Shown in pieces: positions 16,656 to 23,356 of a stretch of DNA of 29,383 bases. The stretch is from contig JAUJNC010000034.1 in NCBI GenBank assembly GCA_030446525.1, positions 1-29,383 of the forward strand. Direction: 5' to 3'. The stretch is from Armatimonadaceae bacterium (GTDB lineage Bacteria; Armatimonadota; Armatimonadia; Armatimonadales; Armatimonadaceae). The notes beneath the pieces are model-generated. The model had not been told where the DNA came from and did not search any database. It worked only from the letters and a program-made list of their open reading frames with translations. The position numbers were made by a program, and so were the translations under genes. Every line of letters begins with the position of its first letter. Within the stretch, counting starts at the first letter, position 1.

Positions 16656-16748
16656 GCCCAACAAAGCACTGCAGGGGACGCGAAAGCGGCTGTTTCTCTG
16701 CTTCGCGCATGGCCCACTTCTTCGCGCCCCTGAGTTCGAGCGTTCGGA
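16656..16748 (+). other. attC-like recombination site 2
   Basis: The left core box GCCCAAC (16656-16662) matches RYYYAAC; the right box GTTCGGA (16742-16748) deviates from GTTRRRY by a C. The flanks pair as GCATCG on the left and CGATGC on the right. The inner arms CTGCAGGGG (16669-16677) and CCCCTGAG (16727-16734) are the same as in site 1 and again leave one unpaired G in the left arm. GCGAA and TTCGC extend the stem. The length is 93 bases. The strong likeness of the inner arms to site 1, with unrelated cassette contents between, is what a cassette array predicts. Confidence 0.7.
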
Positions 16749-16790
16749 CGCGATGCAGCACCAGGCCGCGTGGTGAAAGGAACAGAAACC

Positions 16791-17078
16791 GTGCCGACGA
16801 CCAACTACACCGAAGACGAGATTGTACTGCGCGGCCAGGCGCTGTATGAGCAGCGGATACGTGCCGCCGTTGACCAGGCGCAGGACAAAGGTAAGATGCT
16901 GGTCATCAACGTCGAGACCGGCGAGTACGAGATGGACGCCGACGACGTTGCCGCCGCGAAACGAGCGAAAGCGCGCTTTGGCAACGCCGCTCTGTTTACT
17001 ATGCGGATTGGATATCCGGCGGCGTACCGGCTCGGGGGGCGTTTCCTGACGAGTGACACGGCGGATAGCCGGTCGTGA
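16791..17078 (+). CDS. Small conserved protein paired with an aspartic protease
   Basis: A 95-residue protein starting at a GTG (16791) with AAAGGAA 8 bases upstream; an in-frame GTG at 16770 would start before this ribosome site. The sequence has a helical first third (TNYTEDEIVLRGQALYEQRI), a strand-rich part MLVINVETGEYEMDADDVAA, then AAKRAKARF and a conserved RIGYPAAYRLGGRF near the end. I recognise this pattern from small proteins encoded directly before clan AA aspartic protease genes, but no function is established. No membrane segment or signal is present. The final codons overlap the start of the protease gene by 4 bases (GTGA), implying translational coupling. It follows attC-like site 2 by 42 bases. 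Confidence 0.7.
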   Translation: MPTTNYTEDEIVLRGQALYEQRIRAAVDQAQDKGKMLVINVETGEYEMDADDVAAAKRAKARFGNAALFTMRIGYPAAYRLGGRFLTSDTADSRS

Positions 17079-17458
17079 TAACCGGGGTCATCACCGCCGA
17101 CCGCGAAGCCGCCATCCGCTTCCCTATGCGCGACAAAGAAGGGCAGGAGCAACAGATTCAGGCCGTTATCGATACCGGCTTCGACGGCTATCTGACCCTG
17201 CCAGATTCGCTGGTGAACGCACCCGGCTTGTCGTACCATAGCCAGATTATTGTTACACTGGGTGACGGCAGCCGCCGCGTTTTGCGTCAGTACGAAGCTA
17301 CCGCCGTATGGGACGGGCAGGAGCGCGACGTGCTGGTGCTTGCTGCTGATGGTGGGCCGCTGGTCGGCATGGCCATGCTCTACGGCCATGACGTCTTCCT
17401 GAACGTTGTCGACGGTGGCCGCGTCACCATTCAGATAGCCCAAAGTCCGGGCCGTTAG
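17075..17458 (+). CDS. Clan AA (retropepsin-like) aspartic protease
   Basis: A 127-residue protein starting at a GTG that overlaps the stop of the preceding small gene by four bases. Residues 26-39 read IQAVIDTGFDGYLT, the DTG catalytic motif of single-domain retropepsin-like proteases with the hydrophobic strand before it. Later, HSQIIVTLGDGSRRVLRQYE forms the flap region, and PLVGMAMLYGHDVFLNVVDG supplies the second-half G-M-x-L-L-type strand seen in this family. Such proteins act as homodimers, each giving one Asp. No signal peptide is seen, so it is cytoplasmic. As the second gene of a two-gene unit between attC-like sites, it could be the effector of a toxin-antitoxin-like or defence-like pair, but this is inference. 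Confidence 0.8.
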   Translation: MITGVITADREAAIRFPMRDKEGQEQQIQAVIDTGFDGYLTLPDSLVNAPGLSYHSQIIVTLGDGSRRVLRQYEATAVWDGQERDVLVLAADGGPLVGMAMLYGHDVFLNVVDGGRVTIQIAQSPGR

Positions 17459-17471
17459 CCAGGTGGCGACG

Positions 17472-17550
17472 GCCCAACCTGTCGCTGCCCCGGACGCGAA
17501 CACGAGCGGCGGTCCGCCTGGCGCCTTGACCCGTCTTTGGCGCCCCCGAG
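17472..17550 (+). other. Degraded attC-like site 3
   Basis: The left end GCCCAAC (17472-17478), then CTGCCCCGGACGCGAA, mirrors the left arms of sites 1 and 2 (CTGCAGGGG followed by GCGAA). The right end, GGCGCCCCCGAGTTTGGT (to about 17556), resembles their CGCGCCCCTGAGTTC...GTT, but about 8 bases between the GAGTT and the core GTT seem to be missing and the arms pair poorly. It is probably a damaged attC marking the right border of the array. The sulfatase gene starts some 20 bases later. Boundaries are approximate. Confidence 0.4.
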
Positions 17551-17575
17551 TTTGGTCTGTCAGGACACGAAAAAC

Positions 17576-19180
17576 ATGGCACAGCCACCCAACATCCTCC
17601 TGATCCTCGCCGACGACATGGGCTACTCCGACATCGGCTGCTTCGGCTCGGAGATACAGACACCGAATCTGGACCGGCTGGCCGCGGGCGGGCTGCGCCT
17701 GACGCAGATGTACAACTGCGCCCGCTGCTGCCCGACCCGGGCCTCGCTGCTCACCGGGCTGTACCCGCACCAGGCGGGCGTCGGCCACATGGTGGACAAC
17801 AAGGGGGTGCCCGCCTACCAGGGATACCTGAACGACCGTTGCGTGACGGTCGCCGAGGCGCTGCGCGCGGCCGGCTATCGCACCTTCATGTCGGGCAAGT
17901 GGCACGTCGGCGGCCCGTACTCGACCCGGCCCGAGACGTGGCGGGCCGGCGAGCCGGGCCACCCAACACCCGTCGACCGCGGCTTCGAGCGGCATTACGG
18001 GACGCTGGCCGGGGCAGGCAGCTTTTTCGATCCGCACACCCTGATGCGGGACGGCCGGTTCCTCGAGCCCGAAGGCGACGACTTCTACTACACGGACGCC
18101 ATCAGCGACAACGCGGCCGCGATGATCGAAGAGGCCGCCGGCGACCCCTTCTTCCTGTACGTCGCCTACACCGCCCCCCACTGGCCGCTCCATGCCCTGC
18201 CCGAGGACGTCGCGCGCTACCGGGGCAGGTACCGGGAGGGGTGGGACGCCCTGCGCAGGCAGCGGCACGAGCGGATGAAGGCGATGGGGCTCGTTTCCGG
18301 GTCGTGGCCGATCACGCCCCGCGACGCGCAGGCGCCGGCCTGGGACGACGTGCCCGACAAGGACTGGGAGGACGCGCGCATGGCCGTGTATGCCGCCCAG
18401 GTGGACCGCATGGACCAGGGCATCGGCCGCATCCTGGCCAGGCTGGCCGAGCGCGGCCTGGAAGAGAACACCCTGGTGATGTTCCTGTCCGACAACGGGG
18501 GCTGCGCCGAGTTTTTGCGGGAGGACGGCACGCTCGGATCGGCCCCGGCGGCGACGCGGGACGGCCGGCCCGTGCGCTCCGGCAACATCCGCGGCCTGAT
18601 GCCCGGCCCGGCCGACACGTTCATGAGCTACGACCTGCCCTGGGCGAACGCCAGCAACACGCCGTTTCGCCGGTACAAGCACTGGGTCCACGAGGGCGGC
18701 ATCGCCACGCCGTTCGTCGCTCGCTGGCCCGCCGCCATCCCGCCGGGCGGACTGGCCCACCCACCCTGCCACCTCGTGGACATCGCGGCCACGTGCCTCG
18801 ACGCCGCCGGCGCTCGGTACCCGGAGCAGGTGGACGGGCGCCCGATCATCCCGGCCGAAGGCGAAAGCCTTGTCCCGCTCCTGCGGGGCGAGCCGTGGCG
18901 GCGCCAAAACGCGATCTTCTGGGAACATGAAGGCAACCGCGCCGTGCGGCAGGATCGCTGGAAGCTCGTCTCCCGGCACCCCGGCGGGTGGGAGCTGTAC
19001 GACATGGACGAAGACCGCACCGAGCTCCATGACCTGAGCGAAACCAACCAGGACAAGGTCAAGGAACTGGCGACTATCTACGACGCGTGGGCCGCCCGCT
19101 GCGGCGTCGTGCCGTGGGATGATTTCCCCTCTCGGTCCCGGGGAGGGGCCGGGAGTGGGGGGCGGCAGAAAAGGAGCTGA
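17576..19180 (+). CDS. Sulfatase (arylsulfatase family S1)
   Basis: A 534-residue sulfate ester hydrolase. The ATG at 17576 gives the canonical opening MAQPPNILLILADDMGYSDI, whose Asp13-Asp14 pair binds calcium. The formylglycine signature is CCPTRASLLTG, with Cys51 as the residue to be converted to formylglycine and Arg55 stabilising it. MSGKWHVGG near residue 105 holds the active-site Lys and His, FLSDNGGCAEFL near 315 supplies the second Asp-Asn metal ligands, and the C-terminal subdomain ends with RAVRQDRWKLVSRHPGGWEL and YDMDEDRTELHDL. No signal peptide is visible, so it is either cytoplasmic or misses an unseen leader. The second sulfatase starts 7 bases downstream, so they form an operon, probably acting on sulfated glycans taken up by the cell. 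Confidence 0.95.
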   Translation: MAQPPNILLILADDMGYSDIGCFGSEIQTPNLDRLAAGGLRLTQMYNCARCCPTRASLLTGLYPHQAGVGHMVDNKGVPAYQGYLNDRCVTVAEALRAAGYRTFMSGKWHVGGPYSTRPETWRAGEPGHPTPVDRGFERHYGTLAGAGSFFDPHTLMRDGRFLEPEGDDFYYTDAISDNAAAMIEEAAGDPFFLYVAYTAPHWPLHALPEDVARYRGRYREGWDALRRQRHERMKAMGLVSGSWPITPRDAQAPAWDDVPDKDWEDARMAVYAAQVDRMDQGIGRILARLAERGLEENTLVMFLSDNGGCAEFLREDGTLGSAPAATRDGRPVRSGNIRGLMPGPADTFMSYDLPWANASNTPFRRYKHWVHEGGIATPFVARWPAAIPPGGLAHPPCHLVDIAATCLDAAGARYPEQVDGRPIIPAEGESLVPLLRGEPWRRQNAIFWEHEGNRAVRQDRWKLVSRHPGGWELYDMDEDRTELHDLSETNQDKVKELATIYDAWAARCGVVPWDDFPSRSRGGAGSGGRQKRS

Positions 19181-19186
19181 ACCGAC

Positions 19187-20539
19187 ATGCGCACCGACCG
19201 ACCGAACGTCATCGTCTTCTTCACGGACCAGCAGCGCTGGGACAGCACCGGCGTGCACGGCACCCCGCTCGAGCTCACGCCCACCTTCGACCGGCTGGCC
19301 CGTCAGGGGACGCACCTCTACCACTCGTTCACCTGCCAGCCCGTCTGCGGCCCGGCCCGGTCGTGCCTGCAGACGGGGCTGTATGCGACGACCACGGGCT
19401 GCTTCCGCAACGGCATCCCGCTGCCCGAGGGCGCCAGGACGCTGGCCCACCACTTCCGCGACGCGGGCTACCACACCGGCTACATCGGCAAGTGGCACCT
19501 GGCGTCGGGCGAGCGGGGGGCGGTTCGCGAAGAGCAGCGCGGGGGCTACGAGTACTGGCTGGCGGCCAACGCCCTCGAATTCACCTCGGACAGCTACCGC
19601 GCCGAGATGTACGACAACGACAATCAGCTTGTCAAGCTCCCCGGCTACCGCGTGGACGCCCAGACGGATGCCGCCATCCGCTATATCAACGCGCACCAAC
19701 AGGACCCGTTCTATCTGTTCGTTTCGTATCTGGAGCCGCACCACCAGAACCACCTGGACGACTACCCGCCGCCGGACGGCTACCGCGAGCGCTACGCCGG
19801 GCGCTGGATCCCGCCGGACCTCGCCGCCCTGGGCGGCTCCACCCACCAGCACCTCGCCGGCTACTGGGGCATGGTCAAGCGGCTCGACGAGTCCCTGGGC
19901 AGGCTCATGGACGCCCTCAAGAGCCTTGACCTCATGGACAACACGGTCGTGCTCTTCACCTCGGACCACGCCTGCCACTTCAAGACGCGCAACGCCGAGT
20001 ACAAGCGCTCCTGCCACGAAAGCTCGATCCGCGTGCCGACGTTGCTGGCGGGCCCCTGCTTCCAGGGCGGCGGCCAGGTCCGCGAGCTCGTCAGCCTGAT
20101 CGACCTGCCGCCCACCCTCCTCGACGCCGCCGGTCTGCCGGTCCCCCCCGAGATGCAGGGCCGCTCCCTCGTGCCCCTGGTGCGCCGGCAGACCCGGGAC
20201 TGGCCGGAGGAGATGTTCGTCCAGATCAGCGAGTCGCAGGTGGGGCGGGCCGTCCGCACGCGGCGCTGGAAGTACGGCGTCACCGCCCCGGACAAGAAAG
20301 GGAACCAGGACCCCGCCTCCGACCGTTACGCCGAGGAGTTCCTGTACGACCTCGACTCGGACCCCTACGAGCTGACCAACCTCATCGGCCTCCAGTCGCA
20401 CCAGGAGGTCGCCCGGATCCTGCGCGAGCGGCTCGTCCGCCGGATGGTCGAAGCGGGCGAGGCGGAGCCGGCCATCGAGCCCGCCCCATCCCGGCCCAGC
20501 GGCCCGCGCCGCGGTTCACCCGAGGAAGCACGTTCCTAG
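19187..20539 (+). CDS. Sulfatase (second, tandem)
   Basis: A 450-residue family S1 sulfatase with start at 19187, whose ribosome site AAAAGGAG overlaps the end of the preceding sulfatase. The opening RPNVIVFFTDQQRWDSTG carries the calcium-binding Asp in the DQQRWD form typical of heparan-sulfatase-like and choline-sulfatase-like branches. The formylglycine motif is CGPARSCLQTG (Cys54, Arg58). GYIGKWHLA near residue 98 and FTSDHACHFKTR near 263 hold the remaining active-site residues; DHACH replaces the commoner DHG. The C-terminus has RTRRWKYGV and YDLDSDPYELTNLIG. Residues past 430 are Pro/Arg-rich and poorly conserved. It is unlike the first sulfatase in detail, so the pair probably attacks two different sulfate positions. 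No signal peptide is seen. Confidence 0.94.
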   Translation: MRTDRPNVIVFFTDQQRWDSTGVHGTPLELTPTFDRLARQGTHLYHSFTCQPVCGPARSCLQTGLYATTTGCFRNGIPLPEGARTLAHHFRDAGYHTGYIGKWHLASGERGAVREEQRGGYEYWLAANALEFTSDSYRAEMYDNDNQLVKLPGYRVDAQTDAAIRYINAHQQDPFYLFVSYLEPHHQNHLDDYPPPDGYRERYAGRWIPPDLAALGGSTHQHLAGYWGMVKRLDESLGRLMDALKSLDLMDNTVVLFTSDHACHFKTRNAEYKRSCHESSIRVPTLLAGPCFQGGGQVRELVSLIDLPPTLLDAAGLPVPPEMQGRSLVPLVRRQTRDWPEEMFVQISESQVGRAVRTRRWKYGVTAPDKKGNQDPASDRYAEEFLYDLDSDPYELTNLIGLQSHQEVARILRERLVRRMVEAGEAEPAIEPAPSRPSGPRRGSPEEARS

Positions 20540-20649
20540 TCCGCCCGGCATAATTTATATCCGTAATGGGTCTAGAACACCTGTAGAAAGCGCCCCTGGC
20601 CAAGCGAGGGTGCGGGCTGCAGTACACGTAGGAGAGGTGAGTAAGCAGC

Positions 20650-21276
20650 ATGAAAACAAGAAACACGCTGACCGCCTGGTCCGCGGCGCTGGCGGTGGCC
20701 GCCGTGGTCGCGGGTCCGGTGGGCGCGCAGAGTGACCGCCAGAAAGAAAAGAACACGTCGCGCAACGTCGGCATCGGGCTGGGGGCCGCGGCCCTGCAGC
20801 AGGCCATCAAGGGCAAGGGCACCCGGGCGCTGATACTGGGTGCGGGCGCGGCGTACGCCGGCAAGAAGTACGAGGATTCCCGGAAGGCCCAGAGCCAGGA
20901 GAGCGCCGCCAACGAGGTCGCCTCGACCAAGCCGATCAATGTGGTGCTGAACGAGAAGAACGTCAACTTCCCCGACGTGGAACCAGTGCTCGTCAACAAC
21001 CGCGTGTACGTGCCATTGCGGGGCGTCCTGGAGAAGATGGGCGCCAACGTGCGCTGGAACGCGCAGAACCGGACCGTCCTCGCCACGCAGGGCAGCCGTC
21101 AGGTGCGTCTGCCGGTCGGCGGGCCGGCCACGGTGAACGGGCGCCGGGTCGCCCTCGACGCGCCCGCGATGCTGATCGGCGGCCGGACCATGGTACCGCT
21201 CCGGTTCATGGCCGAGGCGTTCGGCGCCCAGGTCAGCTGGAACGAGGACGAGCGCCAGGTGAACATCCTCAGCTAG
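20650..21276 (+). CDS. Secreted copper-amine-oxidase N-terminal-like (stalk) domain protein
   Basis: A 208-residue protein with a strong ribosome site (GGAGAGGTGAG) ahead of the ATG at 20650. It opens with a signal peptide (MKTRNTLTAWSAALAVAAVV, cleavage near VGAQS). Residues 38-75, NVGIGLGAAALQQAI then KGTRALILGAGAAYAGKKY, form two Gly/Ala-rich amphipathic stretches like a glycine-zipper hairpin. Residues 97-208 hold a copper amine oxidase N-terminal-like domain (PF07833): PVLVNNRVYVPLRGVLEKMG, NVRWNAQNRTVLATQGS, NGRRVALDAPAMLIGGRTMV, and PLRFMAEAFGAQVSW. This domain is non-enzymatic and usually binds cell-surface material. It is plentiful in Armatimonadota and Firmicutes. A weak promoter-like pair (TTCCTA at 20533, TATATC at 20556) lies upstream and a terminator follows at 21308, so it is probably a single-gene transcript. 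Confidence 0.85.
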   Translation: MKTRNTLTAWSAALAVAAVVAGPVGAQSDRQKEKNTSRNVGIGLGAAALQQAIKGKGTRALILGAGAAYAGKKYEDSRKAQSQESAANEVASTKPINVVLNEKNVNFPDVEPVLVNNRVYVPLRGVLEKMGANVRWNAQNRTVLATQGSRQVRLPVGGPATVNGRRVALDAPAMLIGGRTMVPLRFMAEAFGAQVSWNEDERQVNILS

Positions 21277-21307
21277 GGCGCCGTCACGTTCCTGCCAGGA
21301 ACCATCG

Positions 21308-21340
21308 CCGCGGGGAAGCACCTGCTTCCCCGCGGTTTTT
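21308..21340 (+). terminator. Rho-independent terminator
   Basis: A 13-base perfect inverted repeat, CCGCGGGGAAGCA at 21308-21320 and TGCTTCCCCGCGG at 21323-21335, forms a very stable hairpin directly followed by TTTTT (21336-21340). It begins 32 bases after the stop of the stalk-domain gene and should end that transcript before the MFS gene. Confidence 0.9.
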
Positions 21341-21397
21341 GCGTTTGTGTCCGCGCCCAAGGAGGATTCGGCCCACTCGTGCCGAACTGACCTTCTC

Positions 21398-22942
21398 ATG
21401 ACAACAAATGCTTCGGTACCCACGAACGCAGCCGCCGATGGTGTCGGGGGCGAGTCCAGCGGTTACAAGATCTGGCAGGTCATCACCGCCTCCGCCGTCG
21501 GCACGATGATCGAGTGGTACGATTTCTACATCTTCGGCAGCCTCGCCACCACGATCTCGCCCCTGTTTTACCCGCAGGGCAATGAGACGCTCGCGCTGAT
21601 CGCCTACCTTTCCACGTTCGCGGTGGGCTTCGTCGTGCGTCCCTTCGGCGCGCTCTTCTTCGGGCGCATCGGCGATCTCGTCGGGCGCAAGTACGCGTTC
21701 CTGGTCACCCTCCTGATCATGGGCGGCGCGACGGCCCTGATCGGATTCCTCCCGACCTACGCCACCATCGGGCTCGCCGCGCCTATCCTCCTGCTGGTGA
21801 TCCGCATCCTGCAGGGGCTCGCGCTCGGCGGCGAGTACGGCGGCGCGGCCGTTTACGTCGCCGAGCACGTGCCGGACGAGAAACGGGGCTTCTACACGAG
21901 CTTCATCCAGATCACGGCGACGCTCGGGCTGTTCGTCTCGCTCGCCGTCATCCTCGCGGTGCAGAGCGCGATGAGCAGAGAGGCCTTCGGCCTGTGGGGC
22001 TGGCGCATCCCGTTCCTCCTCTCGATCTTCCTGGTCGGCATCTCGCTCTACATCCGTTTGCGGATGAAGGAGTCGCCGATCTTCCAGCACATCAAGTCCG
22101 CCGGCATGACGTCGGCCCGGCCGCTCAAGGAAGCCTTCACGAATTGGGAGAATTTGAAGCGGGTCCTGATCTCGCTGTTCGGCGCGACCGCCGGGCAGGG
22201 CGTCGTGTGGTACACCGGGCAGTTCTACGCCCTGTTCTACCTGCAGACGATCCTCAACGTCAACGACACGTCGGCGAACTACATCGTCGCCGCCGCGCTC
22301 CTGCTCGGCATGCCCTTCTTCGTCCTCTTCGGCGCGCTCTCGGACCGCTGGGGGCGCAAAAATATCATGATGCTCGGCTGCCTGCTCGCCACCGTCTCGT
22401 ACCTCCCGATCTACCGCGCGATGCAGGCCGCCGCGGGCTCGAACGTCGTGACCGCCACGTCGCAGCGAAACCCGATCACCGGCGCGGTCAGCCTCACCCC
22501 GCAAACCCGGGTGGGCGGGACGCTGCAGCCCGCCCCAGAAGTCCTGCCATACGCCGATCTCGGCGGCCTCCTGGGCGACCCCATAGCATGGCAGCTGATC
22601 CTGCTCGTCTTCGTCCAGGTGCTGTTCGTGACCATGGTCTACGGCCCCATCGCCGCGTACCTGGTCGAGGCGTTCCCGGCCAAGATCCGTTACACCTCGC
22701 TGTCGCTGCCCTACCACATCGGCAACGGCGTCTTCGGCGGTCTGCTACCGCTCATCGGCCTGCTGATCGTGGCGCGCACCGGCAACATCTACGCCGGCCT
22801 GTATTACCCGATCATCGTCGCCGGGGTCACGTTCCTCGTCGGCTCGCTCCTCCTCAAAGAAACCAAGAACGTGCTGATCTGGAAAGAGATGGAGGCGGCC
22901 CGCCCCGGACAACCGCAACCCGACCCTCAGGGCCCCGCGTAA
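21398..22942 (+). CDS. MFS transporter, metabolite:H+ symporter (MHS) family
   Basis: A 514-residue membrane carrier with about 12 transmembrane segments. The MHS signature is clear: IWQVITASAVGTMIEWYDFY in TM1, GRIGDLVGRKYAF between TM2 and TM3, and GLALGGEYGGAAVYVAEHVP, DEKRGFYTSFIQ in TM4-TM5. The second half has GALSDRWGRKNIMMLG and YLVEAFPAKIRYTSLSLPYH. About 50 residues near 345-390, mostly polar, form a loop before TM11 that is larger than usual. I chose the ATG at 21398, though it lacks a good ribosome site; an in-frame GTG at 21347 would add 17 residues, and an AAGGAGGA at 21359 lies too far upstream of 21398. Family members import organic acids, osmolytes or aromatic acids; the substrate here is unknown. 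A terminator isolates it from the gene before. Confidence 0.92.
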   Translation: MTTNASVPTNAAADGVGGESSGYKIWQVITASAVGTMIEWYDFYIFGSLATTISPLFYPQGNETLALIAYLSTFAVGFVVRPFGALFFGRIGDLVGRKYAFLVTLLIMGGATALIGFLPTYATIGLAAPILLLVIRILQGLALGGEYGGAAVYVAEHVPDEKRGFYTSFIQITATLGLFVSLAVILAVQSAMSREAFGLWGWRIPFLLSIFLVGISLYIRLRMKESPIFQHIKSAGMTSARPLKEAFTNWENLKRVLISLFGATAGQGVVWYTGQFYALFYLQTILNVNDTSANYIVAAALLLGMPFFVLFGALSDRWGRKNIMMLGCLLATVSYLPIYRAMQAAAGSNVVTATSQRNPITGAVSLTPQTRVGGTLQPAPEVLPYADLGGLLGDPIAWQLILLVFVQVLFVTMVYGPIAAYLVEAFPAKIRYTSLSLPYHIGNGVFGGLLPLIGLLIVARTGNIYAGLYYPIIVAGVTFLVGSLLLKETKNVLIWKEMEAARPGQPQPDPQGPA

Positions 22943-23082
22943 AGGGCACGCCCCGCCCGCGCTGTGAACGCCGCACGGACGCAAGGCGATGCCCTCTCCC
23001 ATGACGCAGAACCCGCCGGGAGCCGTCTACCCTCCGCTTGTAAATGGGAAGAAAATGGGGGCATAAGGTAGTGTGCAACCCC

Positions 23083-23111
23083 TTGACGGAAGTCATGCTG
23101 GTGCGTATAAT
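23083..23111 (+). promoter_or_regulatory. Near-consensus sigma70 promoter upstream of the SARP gene
   Basis: TTGACG at 23083-23088 and a perfect TATAAT at 23106-23111 are separated by 17 bases, the optimal spacing. In DNA this GC-rich, such a match is unlikely by chance. Transcription would start near 23118, about 240 bases before the regulator's start codon, and read into the SARP-TPR gene group. The strand and position make this the obvious promoter of that operon. Confidence 0.85.
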
Positions 23112-23117
23112 GCACGA

Positions 23118-23356
23118 AAAGCAGGGGGTCGCACCACCGCGACAGGTCCCCACCCCGCCCCTGCTTCCCGTCTCGTAGGTGTCGCCGGCAACGCTTCCGC
23201 CCAAGGGGAGCGGAGCCGCGGCACGACGGGCGAAAATCTCGGGTGGGTGCCTGGCAAGGAATCCGGCGCCGTGGAACGAAACTAAACCCGGGGAGCGTCC
23301 CCCTGCGTAAGAGAACGCCCCAAGGCACGTTCCACGACGCATTATGACCAGTACGG
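23118..23356 (+). promoter_or_regulatory. Long structured 5' leader of the SARP gene
   Basis: The leader between promoter and start codon has two strong foldable parts. The first is AGCAGGGG (23120-23127) with CCCCTGCT (23158-23165), enclosing a GTCGC/GCGAC hairpin. The second is an outer 9-base perfect stem, CGTGGAACG (23270-23278) with CGTTCCACG (23328-23336), enclosing the hairpins GGGGA-GCG-TCCCC (23290-23302) and GCGT...ACGC (23305-23318), that is, a three-way junction close to the start codon. I match it to no known riboswitch or leader class. It may control translation of the regulator, for instance by hiding the start region. Confidence 0.5.

Larger units (their letters stand above)
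16158..17550 (+). mobile_element. Integron-type gene cassette array without integrase in view (CALIN-like)
   Basis: Three attC-like sites in the same orientation (16158-16247, 16656-16748 and a degraded one near 17472-17550) separate two compact coding units in the same direction. Each unit runs from the right-hand core site of one attC to the next, as in integron cassettes, and the contents (an antitoxin unit and a small protein with an aspartic protease) are of the type often carried by sedentary chromosomal integrons. No tyrosine-recombinase integrase or attI site is visible in the window, so this would be a cluster of attC sites lacking an integrase, or the edge of a larger array. The array lies between the RIO kinase and the sulfatases. 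The proof would be a structure-based attC model score. Confidence 0.65.

Noticed and set aside
16805..20401. Very long open frame (1198 codons) on the minus strand
   Set aside because: It runs antisense through the protease cassette and both sulfatases, which have clear catalytic motifs; stop-free antisense frames are expected in GC-rich codon usage. Its protein is His/Arg/Val-rich without any domain.
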